Of a stretch of DNA of 64,000 nt, positions 18,158-31,600 are shown one piece after another. The stretch spans positions 10,459,501 to 10,523,500 of the forward strand of contig NC_052028.1 of assembly GCF_015832195.1 (NCBI RefSeq), in the 5' to 3' direction. The stretch comes from Motacilla alba alba (lineage: Eukaryota; Chordata; Aves; Passeriformes; Motacillidae). The position numbers and the translations under genes are program-made. Position 1 is the first letter of the stretch. Every line of letters begins with the position of its first letter. The notes beneath the pieces were generated by a model. It made no database searches and was not told the DNA's origin. It saw nothing but the letters and a program-made list of their open reading frames with translations.

Positions 18158-18230
18158 ATCACAGAATGGCTGAGCTTGGAACAGTCTTTAAAGGTCCTCG
18201 AGGTCCAGCTGTGTGCCGTGGGCAGGGAAG
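18158..18230 (-). mobile_element. Short CR1 3'-end remnant
   Basis: The plus strand reads aatcacagaatggctgagcttgg and continues like the reverse complement of a CR1 3' end (aaaggtcctcgaggtccagctgtg). Only about 70 bp is recognisable. Confidence 0.55.
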
Positions 18231-21200
18231 CAGGGATGCTCTGCTCAGAATCTAAAGGCCAAATGCACCAATCTCAGCTGAGGAGCAGGCAGGGCTTCAG
18301 GTGCAGTGAGAGCCCTGCTGGGGGATCCACTCCCTGCTCTCCACAGGGCTCTGCTCCTTCCATGACAAGGGCTTGGTAGAGTGGATGGACCACCCCAAGG
18401 AGCGGGGAGAGATCCAGGAGACCTACTGGTTCCTCATGTGAGTTCCTCATAGCCAAAGTGGCAGCAGCGTGCAGCAGGGTCTGTACCTGCCAGCATTCCT
18501 GATGGGAGTGGCAGCAGCAGGAGTCCAGAGGAGCCACTGCACGTGAGCAGTGAGCCCAATGTCCTGAACATTCCTGACTGGCCGCACGTGCGGAGATGAT
18601 CTTTATACATCAACCAAGGCCTTTGCCTGGGAACTTCCAGAGAGGATCACAAAGAGGTTTGGTAGCTGAGCTGCAGCACTGGTGGGGGTGGATACAGCTG
18701 TGCTAGAGTGGCAATTCCAGCCTTCCTGCACTACAAACAAATGGCTTGGGTGCTGTGGCAGCAGAGGCTCTGTGCTGGGAGGGGGACGGTGGCCTTGCAG
18801 AGTGGTGAGAGGGTAAAGCACTATTCTGGTATTCTGTATCAATGTTTTGCAGGCCTGGCAGTGGTCACAGTTGATGCCTACAAGCACTGGATATTCCACA
18901 AGTTGAAGACGGAATACTGACTTGTTTACCTGAAGATAATAGGACTTCGGGGTATTTCCTCAGAGAAAATATAAATTTTAATATAATTTCGTAAGCTTTG
19001 GAGGTTAGCTTGTCTTGTAGCTTCAGTGATATCAAACTTCTTCAAGTAGGAGCTAGATAGAAAGCTGTTTAGTTTTTGCCAGCGTATGTAAAACAAGACT
19101 TTTCTATCTGCATTGTAGATTGTTTGTGGACACTTCCAGATTCTTGTGCTTTCTGCAGTCATTCTGGGGACTGAACTCTCATTGATACTGAAAGAAGTTC
19201 CATGAACACGACACGAGCAGGAATTTGAGTGTAGAAGCCCACAGTGTGGTTTGGAATAGTGAACTGCTTTTAGTTTGGAGATGACTGGGGGAGATGGGAA
19301 GAGCAACTGTACATTAAGGGAACAATTACAGATCTTCCTGGTGACATCAATGAGAGATTTGCCTTCAACCTTTCACAGAAAATTTTTTAGCTTTAATTTG
19401 GGATATTAAAGGGGTTTTTCAAAAGCGCTAAAGGCCAGTGGAAGCTTGTTAGCTGCTCCTTATGCCTTTAAAAACCCCTACACCAAAAGTGATAGCCCAG
19501 AACATGAAATGGAAGTAAATAAAATGCATTTTCATTGCTGTTTTGAGTTACATAATTGTTGTTTCTTGATTTGTTAGTTGATCTGAATTTAACTTGGATT
19601 TATTCTGTATGGTGACCAAGGAAACGGTGAGTAACTGCTAGAGATGCCAAGTACAGCCACAAAGCCAGTGATGTGTAGGTGTAGCCCCTGAGCAGCCAAC
19701 CAGGTACAAATGCACTGCCCACAGCCCTGAGGCTGTGTCACCTCCCCTGGTGGCCATTCCAGCATTGACCAGAACGGAGCACAGGCTGACCCTGACTCCT
19801 GGGATAAGCTCAAGGACACCCAGAGCCTGGTCACAGCTGAGAACTCAGACACCAGACATCACCCTACCTGTGTGGAGCACAAGGCACATTCCCACAATAT
19901 CGGAGCAGGACCTCCAGCACTAGGTCAGCTTGGACAGGGCAGGGTGCACCTGGACAGTCCCATCCCTCTCTCAAGCCCTCTCTGGCAGTAGCTGCAGTGA
20001 GAGTGACAATGAAGCAAGAATCTTAACAGAGGTTTTGGTTCTACTCAGTGCACCCAAGCTGCCTCCCTTCTGTATTCTCTAAGATCAAGGCCACAAAGAG
20101 CCATAATACTGTGTTTGATGTTACAGTCGGGCTCCCAATTTCACCTAAAACTCCTACTCAGAACTCAGCAACTTGTATTGAGCAAAGTATTTCCTCCAGA
20201 CATGATCTGTTAAATGAAAAGGGCATAAGGGTGATAGCAATTTATCACTGATCTGGTTAGGATTAACCAGTTTTACCAATAAAAATCCACAGCTTACTGT
20301 TTTGCGTTTGTGTGGCTTCAACTTCTACCCATTGGATGAGTATTTGTATATCTTTCTCTGTGCAGTTTAAAAACTTGTTAATACAAAGTATCTCCTCCCT
20401 GTAAAGGAATCTGGTTGCTTCTTGATCTTCATTGTAAGCTGAACAGACTCGGCTGCAAGCCATCTTTTTCCTCTTTGAAATATTTTTTTATGGCTCTCTG
20501 CTGCACAATTGCTGTTTTTTTAACATCTTAAAAATGTTGAACTGTGGAATAGTTTGCAATTTTAATTGATCCCACAGTGGCATATGCAGATATCAAAATA
20601 ATAATGATTTTTTCCACTACCCTGCTCTGCATGGGATGTGCCTGAGAAGAGATAATTTAACAAAAGAGATTGAAAAGGTGAAAAAAAATAAGACAACAAG
20701 AGGAGAGTGCAGAGTTAGTTAGCAGTTAAAACCATGTAAACCAAGAAGAAATAAAAAGCAAATGAACCCCACAAACCAAGTCAATTAAATACTCCAAACT
20801 CCCAATTTCTGGGAACCCCAAGAGCAACATTATGTTCTCTGTTGTTTAAGAAGGGACTTGAGCAGAGCCTTCCCTGTCCTGCAGCTCCCTGCACTGAAAG
20901 TATTGCCAGGTTTTTCTGGTTTGAAATTCTGCAGCAGAGGGAATTTGTGTTCCACAGTAACAAAGTGCTGGCACATCTTCAGGCTCAGACCCCAGAACAG
21001 GACCTAGAGGTGCTTCCTCTTGAGGAAAAAGGTTTCTCTTGATTGTAGAGGAAATACCTACAGACAGTCAAGGTTCTTCAGTTTAGCCCCAGAACTGCTG
21101 TTTCCATCTCACCCACAGCAGGTAGTGATGGATGGAACCTGGCTTTGTTTCCTCTGCAGGTTGCAAATCCTTCTCCTGCTTGACCAGACAGTAGACAGCA

Positions 21201-21686
21201 GCTTCTTCCATTTTTAGGGCTGCATCCTTCTTTTCTTTGTTTTCATCCAGGTTTTTTCACCCTTTTAATGTTCATGCATGTACAATGCAAATATGAAGTT
21301 GAGAGCCAAATTAGGACAGGGATTTTGCCTTCCTTCATGCAGTAAGGCACACGAGGCTGGCTCAGTACTGTTAGTTCACACTGCAGCATGAGCAGGGAAC
21401 ACTGTTCATCTACTGCCATCAGTACCTTTAGCAAATCCTGGTGTTACCATGCAGTGGTATGGGTTTGGGAGCTTTACATTATTTTCCAAGTCCATAAATG
21501 TCAGAATCCAGTATAAAAAAAGGTCAATATATTACTGTCAAAAGTGTTTTTTTTCCTTTTTTTATACAAAAATTAAAAAGATCAAAATATATCACATTAT
21601 TTACATATTGTGCTTCATGCTTAGAGATCACTGAAAAAGAACACACAAACAAACATTTTAATCAGAGAAATGCTCCATTTGTTACA

Positions 21687-21724
21687 CTTTACTGTTACTA
21701 TAAAACTTTACTGTTACTATAAGG
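21687..21724. repeat. 19-bp tandem duplication
   Basis: The two copies are ctttactgttactataaaa and ctttactgttactataagg. It lies in a very AT-rich block 0.85 kb downstream of the COL23A1 stop, so it may be in the 3'UTR. Confidence 0.9.
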
Positions 21725-22562
21725 ATTGGCATTCAGATTTCTTTAATATTAATGGTACATCCAAACAAATTACACAGAATTAAAACCTTTGATATACCCA
21801 AGGGGGTGCTCACATTCTAACTGAGGGTTTGCAATCAGTTAGTGGCATGCAGTTAACTCCAGCTGTGTCCACATACCACATGTCTACAGCTGGGTTTGTA
21901 ATTCCACTCAGCTTCAGTGTCATACTCTTGTTGGAGAATGAGGATTCTCCTACAAGTCTGGATCAAATCCCCATTTCACAGGAGGACACATCTCTCCTCA
22001 TTCTCCCAGGCTGCCAGTAGCACTTCCAGCCCCTGGCTGCTCTGCGTGCACCAGATGCTCCAGATTACCTGACCACTGCACCCAGGGTGCTGATCCAGCA
22101 CCGAGGCAGTGCAGGGGTTGTGAGGTATAATTACAATGGCAGAGGAATCTTTGTTAGAAAAGAAATGTTTGGAGCTCTGCAACAAAGAGACAGCCCATTG
22201 TTAACTTCTCAGCTGGGAGGGTGTGGACTGGGTGAGGCACATGAGCACCTGGTGCAGCTTTCCATGGGGGGTTCCTGAGCTTCCTTGGCCATGGTAAAAG
22301 CCTGAGCAGGTCTGTAAAAAGGCATTCTCCTGACAGTGTTAACAATGATTTGTCATGCTTAGCAAGTTTTTGGTGTTCCCAGCACCAGTCTAGAGCTGGG
22401 GGGAGCAAGACCTGAAGCTGCTGGAATCCTGCTCTCCCAAGGCATAACGTCCTGGCTGCCAGGCCTGTGAGCTGCTGCTAAAAGCACGTGCGGCAGTGCA
22501 AAAAAATCACCAAGCAGGGAGCAAAATCACTCAGGATTTTCAAGGATATACAGCTTTTAATG

Positions 22563-22610
22563 TTACTCTACCTTATGCCAACATCCTGCTACTGGCAGTC
22601 CATCTGGTCC
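22563..22610 (-). CDS. COL23A1: COL23A1 last coding exon
   Basis: The acceptor is aattttgcag; the length is 48 nt. It encodes [15 protein letters not shown], then TAA at 22565-22563. Human ends at CWHK as recalled, so this chain carries two extra residues. Confidence 0.93.
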   Translation of the reverse strand, partial: GPDGLPVAGCWHKVE

Positions 22611-25600
22611 CTGCAAAATTGAATTTACAGATTCAGTTTTCCTGACAGTAACTTAAGTGTCAGACCCAAAAACCTGAAGCTCATTTGTCACAATGAAAGG
22701 CTTAGCAGCACTGTTAATTACCATGCACAACCCATTTACTGTCTATGCACAAAAGTGAATATGCAGGCAGTGTAATCCATATGTCACGCACAACGCAAAA
22801 TTAAATGCACCTCAGGGTAAAAAAAAAAAAATTGGAAATCTACATTTTTTTCCTTTAAATGAAGAAAACGTGTACAAATAGAAAGATTTGAAATCACAGT
22901 TCATTAACTTCATAATCTGCTTTATGGGGTAGTGTATTTTGCAATCAGATATATATGGAAAGCATGATGTGGGAATGTATTTTTTGTTAAAATGTGCTTT
23001 TCTGTTTGGGGGAGGTGATGTAGGTATTTTTTTCCTAGATGATATCCTAATTGTGTTAAATTTGATCCTGCAGTACTTAGTTTCTTTAAGAAATCTTGAG
23101 TTGCTGAACTGAGAATAGGATGAGTTGTGGACTATGCAAAGGGAGTGAAAATATTTGTCTTGTTCCACTGGAGATACAAGAAACATACAAAAACCAGAAA
23201 GCCAGAAGAGCTCTCACTCCAGGAGAACACTGGAAAGGAAGGAGCCCTTGGAAGAGGAATGAGCTATGTATGACCAGCTCTCTCAAGACACCTCAGAAGA
23301 AACAGCTGACTTCTGCTGCCTTTCCTGATGCTGGATTTGTTTAAGGCTCTTGGATCTCCAATTACATGAATTTCTGCCTGTAGAGCCACAGAGAGCACAC
23401 AGGCACTGACCCTTCCCTCAGAGCCCCTCCAGACTCACTAGGGCTGGGAAGATGTGGATGCAGCAGAAAACTGCTCGTGCAAATACAGGTCAAAATGCAA
23501 TTTTACATTTTTTACTGTAAATGTTAGTCATCACATTTTTTTGTATTCTGTATTGATTTTATATGTAAAATAGCCTATGCCCAATAAAACAGATGCAGTG
23601 AAGTAAGGTAACCCTCTCCAGCTACTCAGAGTGTAAGCAGTCATGCTTTCCTGTAACCTTAGAAAACACACATTTTTTTCTGCAGACACAGTCAATATTT
23701 TGGTCCAAAACTATTAAAAAAAAAGGTAAAACATGTACATTTGCCAGAGTTTTCTGGGGTGATGGGTACAGGGGACAAGGTGCAGTGTGGTTGTTTGGCC
23801 TAAAACATGCTGACCTGCTGTTAAAGTGCACCCCAACACTGATGGTCAGGGGGTTTATCTCTGCCCTGAGCTATTTCTGCTTCTTGTGCACTCAGAATGC
23901 TTTTGGCTCCACACCTTTCTACCATGTTTCCCTTGAGTGACTCCAAAATGACTCTTCGTGGCTGTGTGTGGGGCTCATGCTGATGCTCCTGGACTGAAAG
24001 CCCAGCAAGCCTCCACTGCACCCTGGGCTGCAGAACAAAATCAACATTTCAACCAAACTGCAGCTAACCAGGAAGATGCACAGCTGCTTTACTGACTGGT
24101 CATGTTGTAGTTAATTGGAGGAATCACCCACTGCAGTTTAAAATGCCTTCAACAGAGATGGGTCCTGTGATTTCTGTATAGTTAAGATGGGAGATGCTTG
24201 GGAAATAGAACATCTCTGGGGAGTAAGTAAGAAGTTAGAGCAGGCCTGCTGTTAGGAATTGGTTTCTTGGACACATCTGAAAGTCATTTAACTTTTTGAA
24301 AGAGAAACAGCTTACTGCCCTTTTGTTTCTTTGAGGACAACTGCAAATCATCTAACACACAGCATTTTCTATGGTTAAAAAAATGAAAATAAAACAATGA
24401 CCTCTCTTAGCTAGTGGTGCAGAGCCCTTTTGGGGAGCAGAGCACAAGCACTGGACTCAACCAGAGCTCTGTACTGACACAGCAAAACCCTTCTGGTGCC
24501 CAGAGTGCCAGTGGCCCTGCTCTGCAGGACTGGCTGTTGTTTGAGGAAAGCTTTTCAAATCAGGGGATGGAACTCAGGGCTGCAGCAGCACAGGCACTAG
24601 GGGAACCAAAACACAACTAACTTTGAGCATCTGTTACCATAAAGGGATCCCCTGTGTGATCTCCCATGGTTTACACTTGTTGTTAAAAGTCATTTTAACT
24701 GGGAAGAAGAAGGCACCACACCTTGGCATCCTTCCCCAAATGCCAGAGTGAAACATCTCCTTCTGGCTCTGCTGCCTTGTGTCCTTCCTCTCCCTGGAGG
24801 GGTTTGCTCCTGGGGACAGGGCTTGGCCACAGCAGGAACACACACAAACCATGCAAGACAGAGCAGATACTGTACCAAAGGGCAGGGCAGGCTCACCCCA
24901 TCCAGGCCTGGCAAACCTGGGTCCCTTTTGCTGCCTGCAATGCTATGATCTCCCTGTTTGGAAAAATAACTGCTTGTTGAGAATGATAAAGGACACGGGA
25001 GTTACACAGACAGACACCCATGTTTCAGCACAGGGGAGGAGGATGGGTGTAGGGCTTCACAGCTCTATTTCTGATGACACAGCGAGTCAGCAGAGTGGTT
25101 TTATGGTAGGGAATTCACATGACATGCAGAATCTGTCATCTGGGAAAGATCCTCTGTACACAAACCAGAGATTCACACTGGTAAAAGTGCAGTTAAAGAG
25201 ATAAAGGGTAAATCACCCAACACGTTGAGAGAGGAAAAAATTAATTGCAGTTCACATTCAATCTTCAGGCAAAATAAAGCATATTGACTAAAGGAGCTTA
25301 TTGCTGGTGTGGTGGAGCTACACAACAGCCTTGGCTGCCATGGCTGTGCTCAGAGAGTGAGGAAAGGTCACACTTTCAGAGAAGAAATGGGGTTTTGAAT
25401 TGTCATGGAGCAAGCAGCTGGCACTCTTAATTAAGTGCTTCTGCACTAAGTTCTAAACAGCTACATTTAAGCACTTTCAATTCCATATTTGATACTTCTC
25501 ATCCTGCAGCTTCAAAGCACTTCAGGGAAAGGATCTCTCCAGTTTTAGTCATTATATGAGAAACAGTAGTAAAAAGGAGGTAAATTTTGCCAGCTCAAAT

Positions 25601-28600
25601 AACATCTTATAAACCACTCTAGTTTTGGGTTTTTTTGTGTGGGTTCTATCAAATAAATGAGAGGTTCTGGAATTGGACTTGGGAGATCCAGCTTCCCCAG
25701 GCTCAAACACCCACGTGGTTTCCTGGAAAGCCCACTGGCTGCATGCTGCACAGCGGTGGCCCTGGGGTGTGTCTGGGAAGGGACAGCTCTGAGCCACAGG
25801 CAGAGAAGCCAGGGGAGGTCTCTTCTCCCAGAGGCATTTCTTGGCAGCCTGGGGAGCTCCAGCTCATACATCACTTATGCTTGGCAGGACTGTGATGCTA
25901 TCAACCCCAACATGCTGCCCCTGGCTCATCCCTTGCTCGGTTTGCAGGGATGGAGGGATGGAGCTGGCCTTGTGTTCAGGTCACCTCCCATCCCCTGCAC
26001 CCAGTTACTCCCAGATCTCAAACATGCTCAGAAGCCAAGCCAGCAGCATCACAGTATCTCCTGAAGAGCTCTACTGAGGTCCATTGTTCCTGACTACAAT
26101 AAGAAGGTCTTTACACAAAGATGCTTTATTTTTACTGCTGTGGCTTGCTCCCATCTGGCCAGTGAGGAGCACTTACAGCGAGCAGTGAACTTCCAGCAGT
26201 GCAGATAAACCATTAAGAAAAGTGAGAAAACAATAACCATCTGCTCTGATTTACTGCAAAAGAGAGAACTCCCAAATCCTCCCTGGCTGCAAAGCTGTGT
26301 CTCCTTTTCAGCCCCTCAGCCTGTGCTTAGGATGAGTGAATTGAAAGACATACCACAGGACAAGGCTGATCCAGTCCAGGGGGGCCTGGTTCCCCCTTCT
26401 GTCCTTTGGCCCCTTTTCTCCCTGGTATTCCTCGTTCACCCTGTCAGCACAACAGGAAGATATCAGGGGCAGGGGGAAGAAACACCTTTGGTTCATGTCT
26501 CACAGCACTTGTAGATTCACAGTCTTCACCCAGAGTAAGGACACTTGCATTACTGTGACCTCAGCTGAGCAGTGGAATCACTGTGAAAAATCTTCAGTTA
26601 AAGCTGGGTGGAAATATTGCAATAGATAATTTTATAACAGATTGACTAAATGAGCAGTTTCTGCTGGAACCCAGGTTGGTATCTGACAGCAAGTGGGAGC
26701 AGCAGCTTCCAGCTACTGCCCTGTGCTCAGCTGGGCTCCTGGCTCCACCTGGGTACCCCTTTGTTTAAAGGTCCCTGTAACAAAACCTTTGACTTGGATC
26801 CATTTTCATGGTCTATAAACCAAGACCAGTGATTCTGTGCAGCCTGGAGCTGTCAGGCTGCTCCATTTCCCCACAATGATTGGGGTAGCCTTGCAGAAAC
26901 CCTTCCAAGAGGGTAGGAATTAACTGCCTGTCCTGCCCTGTGCTGGGAATTTGCAAATCCTTGGGCTGCACAGAAGGCCTTTCAGCAGTGGCTCCCAGGG
27001 CAAGCAGCACTGCCTGCCAAAAAGAGCAGCCTGTCCTGCCCCACAAGCATCAACGCAGCCATAACCCACTCACCTTCTCGCCTCTTTCACTTCTCTCTCC
27101 TTTCTCTCCTCTGAGACCAGGGAAACCCTGTCACCACAATTTTTAGGTGGGAAAAAGAAAAAAAAAGATTTTGTAAATTTAGTGTGTGAATGACTCAGTT
27201 CAACAAGAGCCAACTCCAGCCATCAGCCTGTCCTGCCACGGTGAAGAATGACATTTTCTTCCTTTTGACTTGGTATGTCAGCAATTTCTTGGAAAAACTG
27301 GAATGCTTCACCACACCTCAGTAACATGACAGCTATTAGAAATTTTCGTGTCACTGAATCCAATACAAATATTCTCAGTTGGAAAGGGAAGCTCTGGCAG
27401 CACCTTTAGGTGAGCAGTTCCACTGTGCAGTGGAAGCAGCCCAGCAATGGGCCTGAATTCAGCCCTTTCTACAGCCATCATTCCATGGCCATTGTGCATA
27501 CAGTGTTAGCTACATATTTTCCCAATAATCCCCAGTTAGGTGTGTGTTACTTGTGTTTCTACCACAAATAATTAATGATTTCCATACTCACATCCAATCC
27601 TGGCTCCCCTGGCTTTCCCTGCAGATATAAAAATAAAAATTAAGATGTGCTGTGTTGAGCTTGGTGCTGCAGACAAACTTAGATCCAGTTGGGTTAACGT
27701 GGTAGTGAGAGCATGGGCTCACCCAGGAGCCCCTGGGACTGGAGGCTGCTCCTTTGCCACCCACCAGGGTAGTGCTGGTCCAGCTCTGCAGCTCTGGCTG
27801 GACTCCCCACAGCAGGATTTTACAGCCCCCATTTTAGGATTGCACCCCAATGTCCCTGCTCCTCTCCCACACCTGTGATTACCTTTTCTCCTTTGGTACC
27901 AGGTAAACCAATGAGCCCTGGAGCACCTGGGAGACCCTTAAATTAAAGAGAAACAAAGCATTGGGATTGTTTCCTGTGAGACAGGTTTCTGTCAACAGCC
28001 AGAAATGAGATTTGGGAACACAACTCACAGCAGGTCCGGTGTCACCTTGGTCCCCCTTCTCACCACTGTCACCTTTCTCTCCCTTTGCACCATCCAAACC
28101 CTGCAGACATGAAATGGATCAGCCAAGGATCAACCCCTCATGCACCCACCACCTCCCACCCCTTCTCTGGAGTGCTCACACCCACACTGCTGCTGATGTT
28201 TTGCTCTTGACCACATCATATAAGAAAACAGCTGAAAATACAGGTTTTAAGCCTTTTGGTTTTGGCTCTCACCAGCCCTCAGGACTCTGTGCTGGAGGAG
28301 GAGTTTGGATTGTAAATTCTTGGAAGGAAAAATGGCTTGTTTTCCAAAATGCCAACTGCTGAACAGTGTAACCAAGGGATGTGTTGTGACAACAGTGACA
28401 AAAAACTCAGTCTCCAGAGCTGACAGGCCTTTGTGAGCCTGTAAATAATGCACTAGCAGCTGGGAAACTGGGTGACATTTAATTTATTGACTTACTTTAG
28501 GCCCCTGGATTCCTGGAGGACCCTGTGGGAAAGACAGTGGTGCATTTGAAAAAACCCAGAATTTAAAAACATACCCTAAACTTTCCTTCCCAAACCATTT

Positions 28601-31600
28601 CTTGTTCCAATTACAGGCTGACAATGGTCAAATACTTATAATACTTATTTTCAAGACAGGTGGCAGTTTATTTTGTTCTCCAGTATCAAATCAGAGGGCA
28701 GGGGAACTGAAAAGGAGCATTCTGTGTAATGTGGCACAATAAAGCTCTGCAACACAAGCTCTGGGGAGTGAGAGCCCCCAGAAGCCTTGATGAAGTGACA
28801 GGAAGCTCTGGGGGTGGCATTGTGCCACCACAGCCCTCCACACTTGGGCAGGGCTGGGATACCTCCCAGGCTGTGAATGCCACCTGAAATGCCACCTGCT
28901 TTTGAAGCACGGTCTCTCATGGTGAATCCTGGACCCAGCAGAGGCATCCCAGCCTTCCCAATGTCCTTGACAGCTCCTTTTGGAGCACTGTAGGCACCAA
29001 ACCCCTTTGATGTCTCCATCAAAAATGCTCTGGGTGTTCATCACCACCTGCATCCTCTTCCAGTGCAGAAAATTTCATGACTTGGGTGAATTTAGGGGAA
29101 TATAGACACTGTCATGGTGGGGAACAGATTTTCCACCCCACAAGATTTTATCTTTTCTCCCGAAGAACAACTTGGATTTTTGCAATATGAGCCATGAACT
29201 CTGATGCACTCTCCTAAATTTGGTGCTTTAATTTCTCCAAAGACAGATCAGACTGTAGCACTTCCCTGATTTTTTTTCCCCCAGATTCAAGACAGCCCAC
29301 AATGATTAAACAGAACAAACCACCCTTGTCCTTTATCACACACAATAACAAATCTGCAGGAACCACTTCAGAGTCCTACCATAGGGCCAGGTAAGCCAGG
29401 GGGTCCAGGCTCAGGTATGATCTGCAGAAGGGAATCAAACAGCACATTAACGAGGCTGTCAGGAGTGGAAAACTCACAAAGCCCAGAATCATGATTTAAT
29501 GCCCAATTAATTGCAACAGCAGCATCTGATATCTCAACCATCAATACAAAATCTAAAGTAACTTTGTAGGGCTAAGCATGTGAACTGCTCTTCCCTAGGG
29601 AATAAACCCCATTTAGACACTTGTAGGAAACAGCTGGATTTTGCTGATGGATATGGGACTGGTGGGTGTATTCTGCACTCCCAACTTTGTCTGATCCTGT
29701 GTCATGAAAGAGACTTTGTGTTGCCAGGATCTTACATGATTATTCTGCAGACATGGTGACCCAGTGTCTCCTTTTTCTCCTTTGTCTCCTTTTGGCCCTT
29801 CTGCTCCCTGAAACATAAAAATGTAACACTGATGTGTTGCATCTTCCAGGAAAGCAAAAATGAGAGAAAAATAGGTTTGTCTCCCTCTAAACACCAGCCT
29901 TGGCTCAAGCAAAGCTCGTGATCATCTCCAGGGGACCTTGAAGAAATATTTTCTCCTCCTTGATACATTCTGAACAAGCTGATTAGAAATGGAAATTCAA
30001 AGCTCCCACATCCACCAGCTGCACAGTAAGGTGGTGTGGAGAGGTCATTGCTTGAATCAGCCAACCCAGCCCCATTCTGAGCATTTGCAGAAATGAGTGC
30101 ATTAAAGAACCGAGGGCAGAGGGACAGGGACAGCCAAAGGGACCTACCGGGGGACCTGCTGAGCCCATTTCTCCTGTCTCTCCTTTCTGCCCCATGGTCC
30201 CCATGCTGCCCTGGTCACCCTTTGCTCCTTTGGGACCCTGCAAGTTGAGAGAATACAACATGTTTAGGAGAAAACTCTTAAAGCAACCCCCCACAGCAAC
30301 CACTTCTGCCTTTCTGCTGTTCCCTCCGCATCGCAGGCTCATGAGAACATGTTTTAACATTCAGTCTCACAGATGCCAGTTTTGAGGGTGCAACAGAATT
30401 TGGCTGGGCTGCAGGAGAGATTCCAGCCATGTGGGGTTGGGAAGGTTTACAAAAGGATTTGAGACAGCATCTGATGAACTGCTTGTGAAAGGAGCTCCTT
30501 TAGCCCGGCAGACACAGCCATGAGCAGCATCAGCACGCTCAGAGCAGAGCAGGGGCTGCAGGCAAAGGGCCATCAATTCAGGGAGTCACAGCTGCCCCTA
30601 CACAGCAGAGCTCACTCCTGGCATGCTGGATTTGCTTTTCAGACACACAGGAAACTTCCTTTTCATTTGGCTCCTGGCAAGGCCTCGCTCGAGCCAGCCG
30701 TGCCTCACTCACCTTTTCACCATCCATTCCAGGTGGACCTGGCAAGCCCAGCTCTCCCTGGAGGGAGACAAAGAAAGGGGAGCCCATGGTAAATTAAATT
30801 AAGGATTCATCCTGGGAAAGCATTGTGCAAGGAAATCAGTTATTCACAAACAACTGTTGTGGTTATGGGTTTGCCACTGCCAGGTTTAGGACCAAGGAGG
30901 TGTCAGTGACCCACCAGCATCACCAGCTGATCTGAATATTGGCACAGAGACCTCAAAAGGCACCAAAATCCTGTCCCATCCTACTCTTTCAAGAGATGCT
31001 TTTCTACAAATTACATTTTTCTTCTTAAGAAACAGCTGGCTGCAGGTTACAGACTCTTGCTTGTGAAGCAGTAGGACAGCAGGGCCTGGGACACAGTGCT
31101 GGGACAGCAAACAGCACACAGGGAGGGTGGCTCAGCACAGCCATGGGACTGCCAGCCCCTCTCACAACTGCTTCTTCCACTTCTGCCTCCTGCCACAGAC
31201 AAATGGGGCAGTCTCAGAGGAGCTGGGATTTTGTCTGTCAGGGGTGGAACTGGGACTGGACTCATTTCTGGGACACCATCCTCTGGAAGAAGGCCAGAGA
31301 CAGGTCAACAAAATTTTGGCTTTTGTGTGAAAGCTACTGATTTTCAGCCAGAGAAACGGCTAAATAGCACACCCAGCCTCAAACTCCTCTGCAGGCAGCT
31401 TCAACTGCCTGATTTTGGCTTGGGAGACTCTTCATGGAAAGCTACTAACGACCGTGTAGCTTGGCAGAGGTCAGGCTCACCTTGGGACCTGGAGTGCCTT
31501 GGGGGCCCGGTGGCCCTGGGGGACCTGGTGGACCCTGAAACACAGCAAACAAAACAGGCTTGATGATGACTGGCATGGACATGGCAGCACATGGTGATGA

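Larger units (their letters stand above)
12405..22562. other. COL23A1 3'UTR of uncertain extent plus intergenic spacer
   Basis: About 10 kb without a recognisable coding exon on either strand. Part of it, from 22562 downwards, must be the 3'UTR of COL23A1. Minus-strand AATAAA at 13588-13583 and 13411-13406 and ATTAAA at 21662-21657 and 21747-21742 are candidate ends. It includes a CR1 remnant, a poly-T run (15149-15165) and a small tandem duplication. The block 13380-14640 is markedly AT-rich and looks UTR-like. Confidence 0.5.

Noticed and set aside
22556..22561. ATTAAA directly after the COL23A1 stop as polyA signal
   Set aside because: It lies two bases after the stop codon, which would leave almost no 3'UTR. 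It is a chance match.
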